Shown: positions 16,212 to 24,456 of the stretch, one piece after another
Position numbering within the stretch: the first letter of the stretch is position 1
How the letters are laid out: the number at the start of each line of letters is the position of its first letter
Source of the DNA: an uncultured Halieaceae bacterium
GTDB taxonomy: Bacteria > Pseudomonadota > Gammaproteobacteria > Pseudomonadales > Halieaceae
Assembly (NCBI GenBank): GCA_913057135.1
Contig: CAJXNM010000021.1
Span: 1-50,611 of the forward strand
Direction: 5' to 3'
Length of the DNA stretch: 50,611 nucleotides
Position numbers and translations under genes: made by a program
Notes under the pieces: model-generated
Databases searched by the model: none
Told to the model about the DNA's origin: nothing
The model's input: the letters and a program-made list of their open reading frames with translations, nothing else

Positions 16212-17066
16212 TTGTCGGTAGTGGCCGATCGATTCTGGATCGATGGGCTCCCGGGGGCTGAAATCCCCGCAGATGACCGGGGGCTTGCTCTAGCCGATGG
16301 GGTGTTTGAAACCCTCAGGATTGAGAACGGGGCTGTGTCTTGCGCGTGGCTGCACCGAGAGCGGATGATTTCTGGGCTGGTATGTTTGGGTTTTTCCGAC
16401 GTCAATCATCTTGTCGAGCAAGCTTTCGCTGGGACTGCCAAGTGGATAACCAACTTACCTGATGCCAGCCGCGACGGGGTATTACGCCTCACCATTACCC
16501 GGGGCTCTGGGCCCAGGGGTTACGCCCCGGTCGCCACCGCGCCGCGGATTATTGCCCGCTTTAGCGAAGGCTTGCCCCAGACCTTAACACCGGCTGTCAT
16601 GGAGGTGGCCACTATCACGTGGCCCGACCAACCGGCGCTGGCGGGTCACAAATTGCTAGCGCGAACCGAACAGGTGCTTGCGGGGGCAGAAGTCCAGCAT
16701 CGTGGTGTCAATGATGTTGTCATGACGGATATCCGTGGACACTGGTTATCAAGTCATATCGGCAACCTATTCCTTAGAAGCCAATCGACGTTATTGACGC
16801 CGCCGCTTGATCGCGCGGGTATTGCTGGTACCCGGCGGCGCGCAGTGATAGAGCATTGGGCGGCCGTTCATGGCTTTGATGTCGACATTTGTACTATTGA
16901 TGAGGCACGTATTAAGGCCGCTGACGAAATGTTTATCACCAACAGTGTCATCGGTATCCGCAGTGTCGAGCGAGTCGGTGATGTCTGCTTCAACAGCACC
17001 GCCGCTGCCGATGCGCTTCGTGATGACATTCACCGGGACTACCCATCAAGAAGGGTGCTGCCATGA
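16212..17066 (+). CDS. pabC: Aminodeoxychorismate lyase PabC
   Basis: PabC splits 4-amino-4-deoxychorismate into 4-aminobenzoate (for folate) and pyruvate. It is a 284-residue fold-type IV PLP enzyme. The N-terminus has DDRGLALADGVFETLRI, and the PLP lysine is Lys147 in GHKLLARTEQVLA, where relatives read KHLNRLEQVLA. Start: TTG at 16212, one base after the fabF stop, or GTG at 16221. It overlaps mltG by four bases (ATGA), so the two are translationally coupled. Position between fabF and mltG is the conserved one. Confidence 0.9.
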   Translation: MSVVADRFWIDGLPGAEIPADDRGLALADGVFETLRIENGAVSCAWLHRERMISGLVCLGFSDVNHLVEQAFAGTAKWITNLPDASRDGVLRLTITRGSGPRGYAPVATAPRIIARFSEGLPQTLTPAVMEVATITWPDQPALAGHKLLARTEQVLAGAEVQHRGVNDVVMTDIRGHWLSSHIGNLFLRSQSTLLTPPLDRAGIAGTRRRAVIEHWAAVHGFDVDICTIDEARIKAADEMFITNSVIGIRSVERVGDVCFNSTAAADALRDDIHRDYPSRRVLP

Positions 17067-18109
17067 CGCGTCTCTGGTGGGGACTTGCACTGTTGTGTGT
17101 TGGGGTTGGGTTGGCGGCAGCGACCGCCATCCGCAGCATTGAGTCAGCATTGCAACAAACCCTACAGATACACGAACCGGGTACCACGCTTGTGGTCGAG
17201 CCCGGCGATAGTTTGAATGCGGTGCTGGCCCGTGCAAGTAAGCAGGGTTGGCTAACGGATAGTCGTTGGTTGGGCCTCTGGGCGCGCTGGCAGGGGGTTG
17301 ATCGATCGCTGCATGTGGGCGAATACGCGCTTGATGACACCATGACCGCACAACAGTTATTGATGTTGTTAAACGCGGGTGCGGTTTTGCAGTATCAGAT
17401 CACGATACCCGAGGGGTTGACGCTGAAGCAGGCCATTGCGCGCTTGCAGCAACATCCAGCCCTTGAGCATTCCGTTACCGGTGTTGACGACCCGCGCTTG
17501 TTGGCCTTGGTGGCACCCCATGCATCGGCCGAGGGCTGGTTCTTGCCCGAAACCTATGCCTTTACTCGCGGCGATAGTGACTTTGATATCCTCAAGCGCG
17601 CCTATCGCTTGCAAAGTGAGTTATTGGCAGAATTGTGGCCGTTGCGCTCTGACATGACCGAAGTCACAACCCCTTACGAGGCCCTGACGTTAGCCTCGTT
17701 GATTGAGAGAGAAACCTCGGTAGCCGAGGAGCGTCCCATTATTGCGGGTGTTTTTAATCGTCGCTTGCGTAAAGGTATGCGATTGCAAACGGATCCTTCG
17801 GTCATTTACGGCCTGGGCGCTGGCTACGATGGCAATCTCACGCGGCGACATTTGCGCGATGAGGACAATCCTTGGAACACCTACCGAATTTCCGGTTTGC
17901 CACCGACACCGATTGCACTTCCGGGGCGTGATGCCCTTGAGGCTGCTTTGCAGCCAGCATCGGGTACAAGCCTTTATTTTGTTGCCCGCGGCGACGGTTA
18001 TCATGCCTTTGCCGATACCCTTGAGGAGCACAATGCCAATGTACGTCGCTATCAATACCAGCGCGGTCCCGGGTACCGTTCGACCCCCGCTAACAACGAG
18101 GCTCCTTGA
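17063..18109 (+). CDS. mltG: Endolytic peptidoglycan transglycosylase MltG (YceG)
   Basis: MltG is an inner-membrane lytic transglycosylase that cuts nascent glycan strands and sets their length. The 348 residues begin with one membrane segment (about 4-22, WWGLALLCVGVGLAAATAI), then a LysM-like subdomain (VVEPGDSLNAVLARASKQG, 44-62) and the YceG catalytic domain. The catalytic glutamate is Glu215 in SLIERETSVAEERP, followed by FNRRLRKGMRLQTDPSVIYG. ATG overlaps the pabC stop. tmk starts three bases after its own stop. Confidence 0.95.
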   Translation: MTRLWWGLALLCVGVGLAAATAIRSIESALQQTLQIHEPGTTLVVEPGDSLNAVLARASKQGWLTDSRWLGLWARWQGVDRSLHVGEYALDDTMTAQQLLMLLNAGAVLQYQITIPEGLTLKQAIARLQQHPALEHSVTGVDDPRLLALVAPHASAEGWFLPETYAFTRGDSDFDILKRAYRLQSELLAELWPLRSDMTEVTTPYEALTLASLIERETSVAEERPIIAGVFNRRLRKGMRLQTDPSVIYGLGAGYDGNLTRRHLRDEDNPWNTYRISGLPPTPIALPGRDALEAALQPASGTSLYFVARGDGYHAFADTLEEHNANVRRYQYQRGPGYRSTPANNEAP

Positions 18110-18112
18110 GGG

Positions 18113-18745
18113 ATGAACGGGCGATTTATTACCCTCGAGGGGGGGGAGGGAGTCGGCAAGAGTACCAACCTTGCACTGATCGAGCAGTGCTTGAGGGAGC
18201 GGGGGATTGCAGTCACAGTGACTCGCGAGCCCGGCGGCACCGCATTGGGTGAAGCCCTCAGACAATTACTGTTAACCACGGAGGGTGACGCCCCCGTTGC
18301 GATGGCTGAATTACTGATGATGTTCGCCGCCCGGGCTCAACATCTAGAGACGGTCATTGAGCCTGCACTTGCGCGGGGTGAGTGGGTGCTGTGTGACCGG
18401 TTCACCGATGCGACCTATGCCTATCAAGGCGCTGGCCGTGGCATGTCTATGTCTGCTATCGGTACTTTAGAGGCCCTGGTGCAGGGGCAGCGACAGCCGG
18501 ATCTTAGCGTACTGCTCGATGTGGCTCCCGAGATTGGTATGGCGCGTGCTGCTGCCCGTGGTGATCTTGACCGATTCGAGCAGGAGCAGCAGGACTTCTT
18601 CCAGCGGGTCCGCGCCGGATATAGAGAGAGGGTGGCGGCGCAGCCAGAGCGCTGGCTAGTGGTCGATGCAGGGGAGCCGCTAGATGCGGTGAGGGCGGCA
18701 TTATCGAGTCAGTTGAAGCAAGCCATAGATAGGTGGCTGGTATGA
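18113..18745 (+). CDS. tmk: Thymidylate kinase
   Basis: Tmk phosphorylates dTMP to dTDP for DNA synthesis. The 210 residues have the P-loop GGEGVGKST (9-17), the DR(Y/F)-type motif in LCDRFTDATYAYQGAGRG, and the LLDVAPEIGMARAAARGDLDRFE lid region (given here as overlapping short motifs LLDVAPEIG and RGDLDRFE). The ATG is at 18113 following TGAGGG. Its stop overlaps the likely holB start (ATGA). Confidence 0.96.
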   Translation: MNGRFITLEGGEGVGKSTNLALIEQCLRERGIAVTVTREPGGTALGEALRQLLLTTEGDAPVAMAELLMMFAARAQHLETVIEPALARGEWVLCDRFTDATYAYQGAGRGMSMSAIGTLEALVQGQRQPDLSVLLDVAPEIGMARAAARGDLDRFEQEQQDFFQRVRAGYRERVAAQPERWLVVDAGEPLDAVRAALSSQLKQAIDRWLV

Positions 18746-19689
18746 CCGTTGACGCGGTTCAGCGTTGGCAGGCCGCGCCATTACCTTGGCACAGTGCCAC
18801 GTATGATCAATTTCGCAGGGTTCTCTCCGACGATCGTGTGCCCCATGCACTATTGCTTAGCGGTTCCGCCGGGGCGGGCATAGAGCATTTAGCCGCCCTA
18901 GTGGCGGGTACTTTGCTGTGTCACTCCCTGCAGTCGTCACCCTGCGGGCTCTGTGATGGCTGTCGGATGGCCCAGGCGGGCAGTCATGGGGACTATCGTT
19001 GGTTGGAACCGGAGGCGGGTAAGCGCGCTCTGGGTATTGATGCGGTGCGCTCTGCGGTGTCGTTTATTCAACAAACCCCGGCCTTTGGCGAACGTAAAGT
19101 GATGGTCATAGCGCCTGCTCACGCCATGACGATAGCGGCGGCGAATGCACTTTTGAAGACGCTAGAGGAACCCCCTGGCAATGGCATTTTGGTGCTTGTC
19201 AGCAGTCGTCCCGGGGATCTGCCCGCCACTGTTCGATCCCGATGCCAGCGTGTGCAAACCCCAGCCCCCAGTGCTGATCAGGCTTTGGCTTGGTTACGAG
19301 GGCAGTGCGACAACATGGATTCACAGACAGTATCGGCCGCTCTGGATGCTGCCGATGGTGCGGTGATGACCGCAATGGAGTGGCTGCAAAACGGCGAATT
19401 GGCGGCCATGACTGAACTGCGTCGTCAATTATCAGGCCTGCTTCAGGGGACATCGGCACCGGTTAGCACTGTGGCTGCGTTGAAAGACGTTGAGCTCGAG
19501 TTGATATTGTCTACCCTGTTGACCCTCATTGAGCAGGCGCTCCAAGAGGGGGATAGCGATCATCTAAAGTCTCAACGGGATTTGTTTGAACTCCATGACC
19601 AGGTGCGGGGCTGGCTGGGGGCGATCCGTCGCGGTGTTAATCTCGCCAGAGACACCTTGCTGATCGAAATTGCTCAGCGTTGCCAATAG
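18742..19689 (+). CDS. holB: DNA polymerase III subunit delta'
   Basis: Delta' is part of the clamp loader that opens the sliding clamp. I start it at ATG 18742, which overlaps the tmk stop by four bases (315 aa); an in-frame GTG at 18733 is possible. It has the AAA+ fold with a degenerate P-loop (LLSGSAGAGIEHL), as usual for delta', a zinc site (CGLCDGCRMAQAG plus an upstream Cys), NALLKTLEEPPGNG and the SRC motif (TVRSRCQRV). The order tmk-holB-pilZ is as in Pseudomonas. Confidence 0.93.
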   Translation: MTVDAVQRWQAAPLPWHSATYDQFRRVLSDDRVPHALLLSGSAGAGIEHLAALVAGTLLCHSLQSSPCGLCDGCRMAQAGSHGDYRWLEPEAGKRALGIDAVRSAVSFIQQTPAFGERKVMVIAPAHAMTIAAANALLKTLEEPPGNGILVLVSSRPGDLPATVRSRCQRVQTPAPSADQALAWLRGQCDNMDSQTVSAALDAADGAVMTAMEWLQNGELAAMTELRRQLSGLLQGTSAPVSTVAALKDVELELILSTLLTLIEQALQEGDSDHLKSQRDLFELHDQVRGWLGAIRRGVNLARDTLLIEIAQRCQ

Positions 19690-19820
19690 GCGAGGGCGCT
19701 GTAACAGCGGTACACTATGTGCGACTTCATTGGAAGGCGGGTAAAAAAAGTAATTCACCCGCGCTAGGTGGCGCGCCGGGTGACGTCTACTACAACGCTA
19801 GAGCAATAAACGAGTAGCTT

Positions 19821-20165
19821 ATGAGTGAAGGAACGCGGCAGGGCATCCTATCGCTGACGATCAAAGATAAGGCGGTTCTCTACGCCGCCTATATGCCGTT
19901 CTTACGCAATGGTGGTTTATTCGTGCCTACCAACAAGACCTATCACATCGGTGATGAGGTCTTCATGCTGCTAAGTTTGATGGACGAGCCTGAAAAAATC
20001 CCAATTGCGGGTAAGGTGGTATGGATCACCCCGCCAGGCGCCCAAGGCAACCGCCAAGCCGGTATTGGGGTTCAATTCTCCGAGCAGGATGCCGCCGCCA
20101 ATGCCAAAATTGAAAATCACTTGGGCGGTATACTTAACTCGGGGCGAGCTACTCACACCATCTGA
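19821..20165 (+). CDS. pilZ: PilZ domain protein, type IV pilus assembly
   Basis: The 114 residues match the stand-alone PilZ protein encoded after holB in Pseudomonas and Xanthomonas, needed for type IV pilus assembly and twitching. Matching features are GILSLTIKDKAVLYAAYMPF, NGGLFVPTNKTY, LGDEVF-like IGDEVF, and GKVVWITPPGAQGNRQAGIG (residues about 65-84). The c-di-GMP-binding RxxxR and DxSxxG motifs are not visible, as in the original PilZ, so it probably acts through protein partners rather than by binding c-di-GMP. It is 131 bases after holB. Confidence 0.9.
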   Translation: MSEGTRQGILSLTIKDKAVLYAAYMPFLRNGGLFVPTNKTYHIGDEVFMLLSLMDEPEKIPIAGKVVWITPPGAQGNRQAGIGVQFSEQDAAANAKIENHLGGILNSGRATHTI

Positions 20166-20698
20166 CACGAACTTGCACCGGCTTGGCACGACAAATGTAA
20201 TCAGAGGTCATCATTCAGAATAGTGACCAAAACACCCTCACGTCAGCACGCAAACAGGGCCCCTAGGGGCCCAAAAAACTTTTTAGGAGTGTTTGAGCAA
20301 CGGCTAGATTACCACTGAGCATACGTTTGGTATGAAGCCGATACAGCACGTGTATAGGTGACACGAACACCAGCGCAAACGTTGCTAGCCCGTCATACGC
20401 TTTGGCTAGTATGACGAATCTGTTAAGCCTTGCTACCCCTCCCACTCAATTTATTAGATCGATGTGAAATAAGCGGTTTGCATTCCGTAATTTTTTGTGA
20501 TTACGCGCTAATAAGTGTCCATATTTTTAACTTTTTTGCTGCAATTGTATTACTCTAAGTTCTGTGACATGGCTTTGATGGGTATCCGTTGGGGGAGCAT
20601 CCCATCTATCCCTCGAGTAGGGTTTGCTTGTTGCTCAGTCCCCTTGTTTGCCCAATCCGCACTCTTTGAAGAATATGACAGTCTTATGACCTGCGGCA
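20166..20698. other. AT-rich intergenic region before tRNA-Leu
   Basis: No gene is supported over about 530 bases. The part from 20440 to 20580 is rich in A and T. The region holds the 16-base palindrome at 20257-20272. An open frame of 105 codons from 20515 runs through the tRNA and is not believable. Confidence 0.6.
20257..20272. repeat. Perfect 16-base palindrome flanked by A/T runs
   Basis: GGGCCCCTAGGGGCCC reads the same on both strands and is followed by AAAAAACTTTTTAG. As RNA it would form a very tight stem with a minimal loop, possibly the terminator of pilZ, although the T-run is displaced. It could instead be a protein site. Confidence 0.55.
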
Positions 20699-20727
20699 TT
20701 GAAAGTCGTGCTCGCCAGTGCGACAAT
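20699..20727 (+). promoter_or_regulatory. Sigma-70 promoter of tRNA-Leu
   Basis: TTGAAA (20699-20704), a 17-base spacer and GACAAT (20722-20727) are followed by the GC-rich CCGCGCCC. Predicted start is near 20735, about 40 bases before the tRNA. The GC-rich discriminator fits growth-rate control of stable RNA. Confidence 0.6.
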
Positions 20728-20773
20728 CCGCGCCCTTGGAATTGGCGGCAACCGCCAACACCTCTTGTTTTTT

Positions 20774-20858
<85 letters not shown>

Positions 20859-20929
20859 TAATGACGAGTATTGCACGTTCAGTGCACACCATACCCATCA
20901 GACAGTGATGATATTTTCAGGAGTAAAGC

Positions 20930-22255
20930 ATGCGGGTTTCTGTCGAAACGACCTCTGGCCTTGAGCGCCGTCTGACCATCGGCGTGCCCGCCGAGCGTGT
21001 CGATAGCGCGGTAGACAAGCGTTTGCGCGAGGCTGCGCGCAACGTCCGGATGCCTGGCTTCCGCCCGGGTAAAGTGCCCATGAAAGTGATGCAGCAGCGC
21101 TATGGTGCAGGTGTTCGCCAGGAAGTGCTCGGGGAAGTGGTTAGTCAGACCTTCCAAGAAGCCGTGCAGTCTGAGCAGCTTCGACCCGCCGGACAGCCGC
21201 GCATTGAGCCCCATAGCATCGCGCCCGGAAAAGATGTCGAGTACACCGCCACCTTCGAGATTTTCCCGACCATTGAGCTCAATGACGTGAGCGGTTTCAC
21301 GGTAAATAAGCCGGTCGCTGAAGTCAGCGACGCCGATGTCGACGAAATCATCGCGGTATTCCGTAAACAGCAGGGTCAGCAGGTGACCGCCGAGCGCCCC
21401 GCAGAACAGGGCGACACGGTCATTATTGACTTTGCGGGTACTCGCGATGGCGAGGCCTTTGAAGGGGGTAGCGGTGAGGACGTGTCACTTGAGCTAGGTT
21501 CAGGCCGTATGATCCCCGGTTTTGAAGACGGTATTGTGGGTATGAGTGCAGGGGAGGAGAAAACCCTCGATTTGACCTTCCCCGATGACTACGCCAAAGA
21601 AGATCTTCAGGGTGCCGCGGTGCAGTTTGCGATCACGCTAAAAGAGGTTAAAACCCTCGAGCTTGCTCCCCTCGATGAAACCTTGTTCGCCGCTTACGGC
21701 GTTGAAGAGGGCGGTGAGGAGACTTTCCGTGCTGAGGTGCGCAAGAATATGGAGCGTGAGTTGCGTAACGCGGTTCAAAATCACGTTAAGCAGCAGGTGC
21801 TCGACGCCGTTATTGACGCCCACAGCGATTTGGAAATTCCCAGCGCCCTGGTTGCGCAGGAAGTGGACGCTATGCGCGGCCAAATGTTCCAGCAGTTTGG
21901 TGGCACACCGAATAAAGACCTCGATCTTAAGAGCCTCTTACCCGACGATATGTTCAAGGAACAGGCGGATAAGCGTGTGAAGTTGGGCCTGTTGCTGTCA
22001 GAAATGCTGGGCAAGTTCGATTTACAGGCAGATCCCGCTAAAGTTAGAGAGACAATCGAAGACATCGCTTCCACCTACCAAGAGCCCGAGGAAGTGATTA
22101 ATTGGTATTACTCCGAGAACGAGCAGTTGGCGCAGGTGGAGTCGCGGGTACTTGAAGACCAGTTAGTCGAGCAACTGCTAGAGAGTGCTACGATTGAAGA
22201 GCAGGCCTGCAGTTATCAAGAGGCGCTTGCCACGGCACGGCCTCAACAGGGCTAG
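20930..22255 (+). CDS. tig: Trigger factor
   Basis: Trigger factor is the ribosome-bound chaperone that meets nascent chains at the exit tunnel. The 441 residues have the N-terminal ribosome-docking domain with [14 protein letters not shown] (near 42-55), an FKBP-type peptidyl-prolyl isomerase domain (about 155-245: [20 protein letters not shown]), and the long helical C-terminal domain with arms that cradle substrate. CAGGAG precedes the ATG closely. It starts the conserved series tig-clpP-clpX-lon-hupB-ppiD. Confidence 0.97.
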   Translation: MRVSVETTSGLERRLTIGVPAERVDSAVDKRLREAARNVRMPGFRPGKVPMKVMQQRYGAGVRQEVLGEVVSQTFQEAVQSEQLRPAGQPRIEPHSIAPGKDVEYTATFEIFPTIELNDVSGFTVNKPVAEVSDADVDEIIAVFRKQQGQQVTAERPAEQGDTVIIDFAGTRDGEAFEGGSGEDVSLELGSGRMIPGFEDGIVGMSAGEEKTLDLTFPDDYAKEDLQGAAVQFAITLKEVKTLELAPLDETLFAAYGVEEGGEETFRAEVRKNMERELRNAVQNHVKQQVLDAVIDAHSDLEIPSALVAQEVDAMRGQMFQQFGGTPNKDLDLKSLLPDDMFKEQADKRVKLGLLLSEMLGKFDLQADPAKVRETIEDIASTYQEPEEVINWYYSENEQLAQVESRVLEDQLVEQLLESATIEEQACSYQEALATARPQQG

Positions 22256-22302
22256 TTGAGAGTCCAAATCCGGCCACGACCGACCTATTTAAAGGACGCA
22301 GC

Positions 22303-22938
22303 ATGAGTTTTGACAGAGCACCGATGGACATCAACAATTTGGGCTTGATCCCGATGGTGATTGAACAGACGTCGCGGGGTGAGCGGTCGTACGACATTTA
22401 CTCGCGGCTCCTCAAAGAGCGTGTGGTGTTCGTGGTAGGTCCTGTCGAAGATTACATGGCCAACCTGATCGTGGCGCAGTTGTTATTCCTCGAATCAGAA
22501 AACCCTGACAAAGACATTCACTTGTACATCAATAGCCCGGGTGGGTCTGTCACCGCAGGTCTGTCGATTTACGACACCATGCAGTTCATCAAGCCCGATG
22601 TCAGTACCATGTGTATTGGTCAGGCGGCTTCCATGGGCGCATTTCTGTTAAGCGGTGGTGCCAAGGGTAAGCGCTACATACTGCCCAACGCGCGAACAAT
22701 GATTCACCAGCCATCAGGCGGCGCTCAGGGCCAGGCCACCGATATTGATATTCAGGCTCGTGAGATCCTGATCATCCGTGAGCGCCTGAACCGCTTGATG
22801 GCTGAGCACACCGGGCAGCCCCTTGAGGTGATAGAGCGAGATACCGAGCGTGATCGCTTTATGGACGCGGTCCAGAGTCAAGAGTACGGCCTTGTTGACG
22901 AGGTTGTGAGCGCCCGTGTTTCGGCGCCCGACGCCTGA
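22303..22938 (+). CDS. clpP: ATP-dependent Clp protease, proteolytic subunit
   Basis: ClpP forms the two-ring barrel that degrades proteins unfolded by ClpX or ClpA. The 211 residues carry the full catalytic triad: Ser110 (GQAASMGAF), His135 (MIHQPSGG) and Asp184 (ERDR). Each is exactly 13 positions later than in E. coli (97, 122, 171), so only the N-terminal leader differs in length. AGGACG lies before the ATG. clpX follows after about 100 bases. Confidence 0.97.
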   Translation: MSFDRAPMDINNLGLIPMVIEQTSRGERSYDIYSRLLKERVVFVVGPVEDYMANLIVAQLLFLESENPDKDIHLYINSPGGSVTAGLSIYDTMQFIKPDVSTMCIGQAASMGAFLLSGGAKGKRYILPNARTMIHQPSGGAQGQATDIDIQAREILIIRERLNRLMAEHTGQPLEVIERDTERDRFMDAVQSQEYGLVDEVVSARVSAPDA

Positions 22939-23041
22939 TAGCAGTGGCGCGAGCTGACGTTGCGCTTGCATTGCTCTCTGAAACATATCAAGGTTGACGC
23001 TGAGACAGTGGGATCCACTCGCCCACTAGAGGCAAAGGTTT

Positions 23042-24322
23042 ATGGCAAAAGATAGCTCCACTGGCGATAGCGACAAGCTCCTTTATTGCTCGTTCTGTGG
23101 TAAGAGTCAAAATGAAGTTCGCAAGCTAATTGCTGGTCCTTCGGTCTTTATCTGCGATGAATGTGTCGATTTATGCAACGATATCATTCGGGAAGAGGTG
23201 CAGGAGGCGGCTAGCGAGGCCAGCTCAGATAAGCTGCCTATTCCCAGAGAAATCAACGACATCCTCGACCAGTACGTGATTGGCCAACAGCGGGCCAAGC
23301 GCGTTTTGTCGGTCGCGGTCTACAACCACTACAAGCGTCTCCGCTACGCACCTGATGCCCGTGGTGACGATGTCGAACTCAGTAAATCTAATATTTTGCT
23401 TGTGGGCCCTACCGGTAGCGGTAAAACCCTGCTCGCGGAAACCTTAGCCCGGTTACTCGATGTGCCGTTCACCGTCGCTGATGCGACCACGCTGACCGAG
23501 GCGGGTTATGTGGGTGAGGACGTCGAAAATATTATTCAGAAGCTGCTTCAGAAGTGCGATTACGACGTTGAGCGCGCCCAAATGGGTATCGTGTACATCG
23601 ACGAAATCGACAAGATTTCCCGCAAGTCCGACAATCCGTCGATCACCCGCGACGTATCGGGCGAGGGTGTCCAACAAGCCTTGCTGAAGCTCATTGAGGG
23701 CACTGTGGCGTCGGTGCCACCGCAGGGTGGGCGCAAGCATCCACAACAGGAGTTTTTGCAGGTAGATACCAGCAACATCCTGTTTATTTGTGGCGGTGCT
23801 TTTGCGGGTCTCGACAAGATTATCCGCAACCGCTCTGAGAAAGGCGGCATCGGCTTTACCGCCGACGTCAAGAGCAAAGACCAAAACCGCAATATTGGCG
23901 AGACCTTGGGTGAGCTGGAACCCGACGATTTGGTCCGCTTTGGCCTGATCCCAGAATTCGTAGGGCGCTTACCGGTTATTGCTACCCTTGAAGAACTCGA
24001 CATAGACGCGCTTGTGCAAATCTTAACCGAGCCTCGTAATGCGCTAACCAAGCAGTACGCCAAGATGTTCGAAATGGAAGGCGTTGAAATTGATTTCCGC
24101 GAAGACGCTTTACGCGCTGTGGCCGAGCGTGCCATGGAGCGGCGTACGGGCGCGCGTGGTCTACGATCCATCCTCGAGGGTATTCTGCTGGATTCGATGT
24201 ACAGCATTCCGTCTCAACCAACAGTAGCAAAGCTTGTTATTGACGAGAGCGTCATCAAGGGTGAGTCTGAGCCCCTGTTGGTACACGAAACTCAGGACAC
24301 CGCGAAAACGGCTCAAGAGTAG
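23042..24322 (+). CDS. clpX: ATP-dependent Clp protease, ATP-binding subunit ClpX
   Basis: ClpX is the AAA+ unfoldase that recognises tagged substrates (including ssrA-tagged chains) and feeds them to ClpP. The 426 residues have the N-terminal zinc-binding domain (Cys16, Cys19, Cys38, Cys41), Walker A GPTGSGKT (122-129), Walker B in [10 protein letters not shown], the pore loop GYVGEDV, and the ClpP-docking tripeptide region after [10 protein letters not shown]. Sensor residues [10 protein letters not shown] are in place. It is co-directional with clpP. Confidence 0.97.
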   Translation: MAKDSSTGDSDKLLYCSFCGKSQNEVRKLIAGPSVFICDECVDLCNDIIREEVQEAASEASSDKLPIPREINDILDQYVIGQQRAKRVLSVAVYNHYKRLRYAPDARGDDVELSKSNILLVGPTGSGKTLLAETLARLLDVPFTVADATTLTEAGYVGEDVENIIQKLLQKCDYDVERAQMGIVYIDEIDKISRKSDNPSITRDVSGEGVQQALLKLIEGTVASVPPQGGRKHPQQEFLQVDTSNILFICGGAFAGLDKIIRNRSEKGGIGFTADVKSKDQNRNIGETLGELEPDDLVRFGLIPEFVGRLPVIATLEELDIDALVQILTEPRNALTKQYAKMFEMEGVEIDFREDALRAVAERAMERRTGARGLRSILEGILLDSMYSIPSQPTVAKLVIDESVIKGESEPLLVHETQDTAKTAQE

Positions 24323-24401
24323 CCTGTTTTAGGGCGGTTATCGGGGCCCGACGGCCTGCCGCCCCCACGGGACCCCGGTTAACACAAGACCTGTCGTGGC
24401 T

Positions 24402-24430
24402 ATTGCATAATGGCCGCTAAACCCCCATGT
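24402..24430 (+). promoter_or_regulatory. Possible heat-shock (sigma-32-like) promoter of lon
   Basis: CCCCATGT (24423-24430) matches the sigma-32 -10 element (CCCCATnT). ATTGCAT at 24402-24408, with a 14-base spacer, is a partial match to CTTGAAA. The predicted transcript start falls near 24437, between the two candidate lon ATGs, which favours the ATG at 24457. Heat-shock control of lon is known in E. coli; here it is inference from one good half-site. Confidence 0.35.
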
Positions 24431-24456
24431 CATGGGGAAGCCGACCGGAGAGAGCT

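Noticed and set aside
24427-24456. Longer lon start at ATG 24427
   Set aside because: It lacks a ribosome site and overlaps the likely promoter; ATG 24457 has GGAGAGAG before it.
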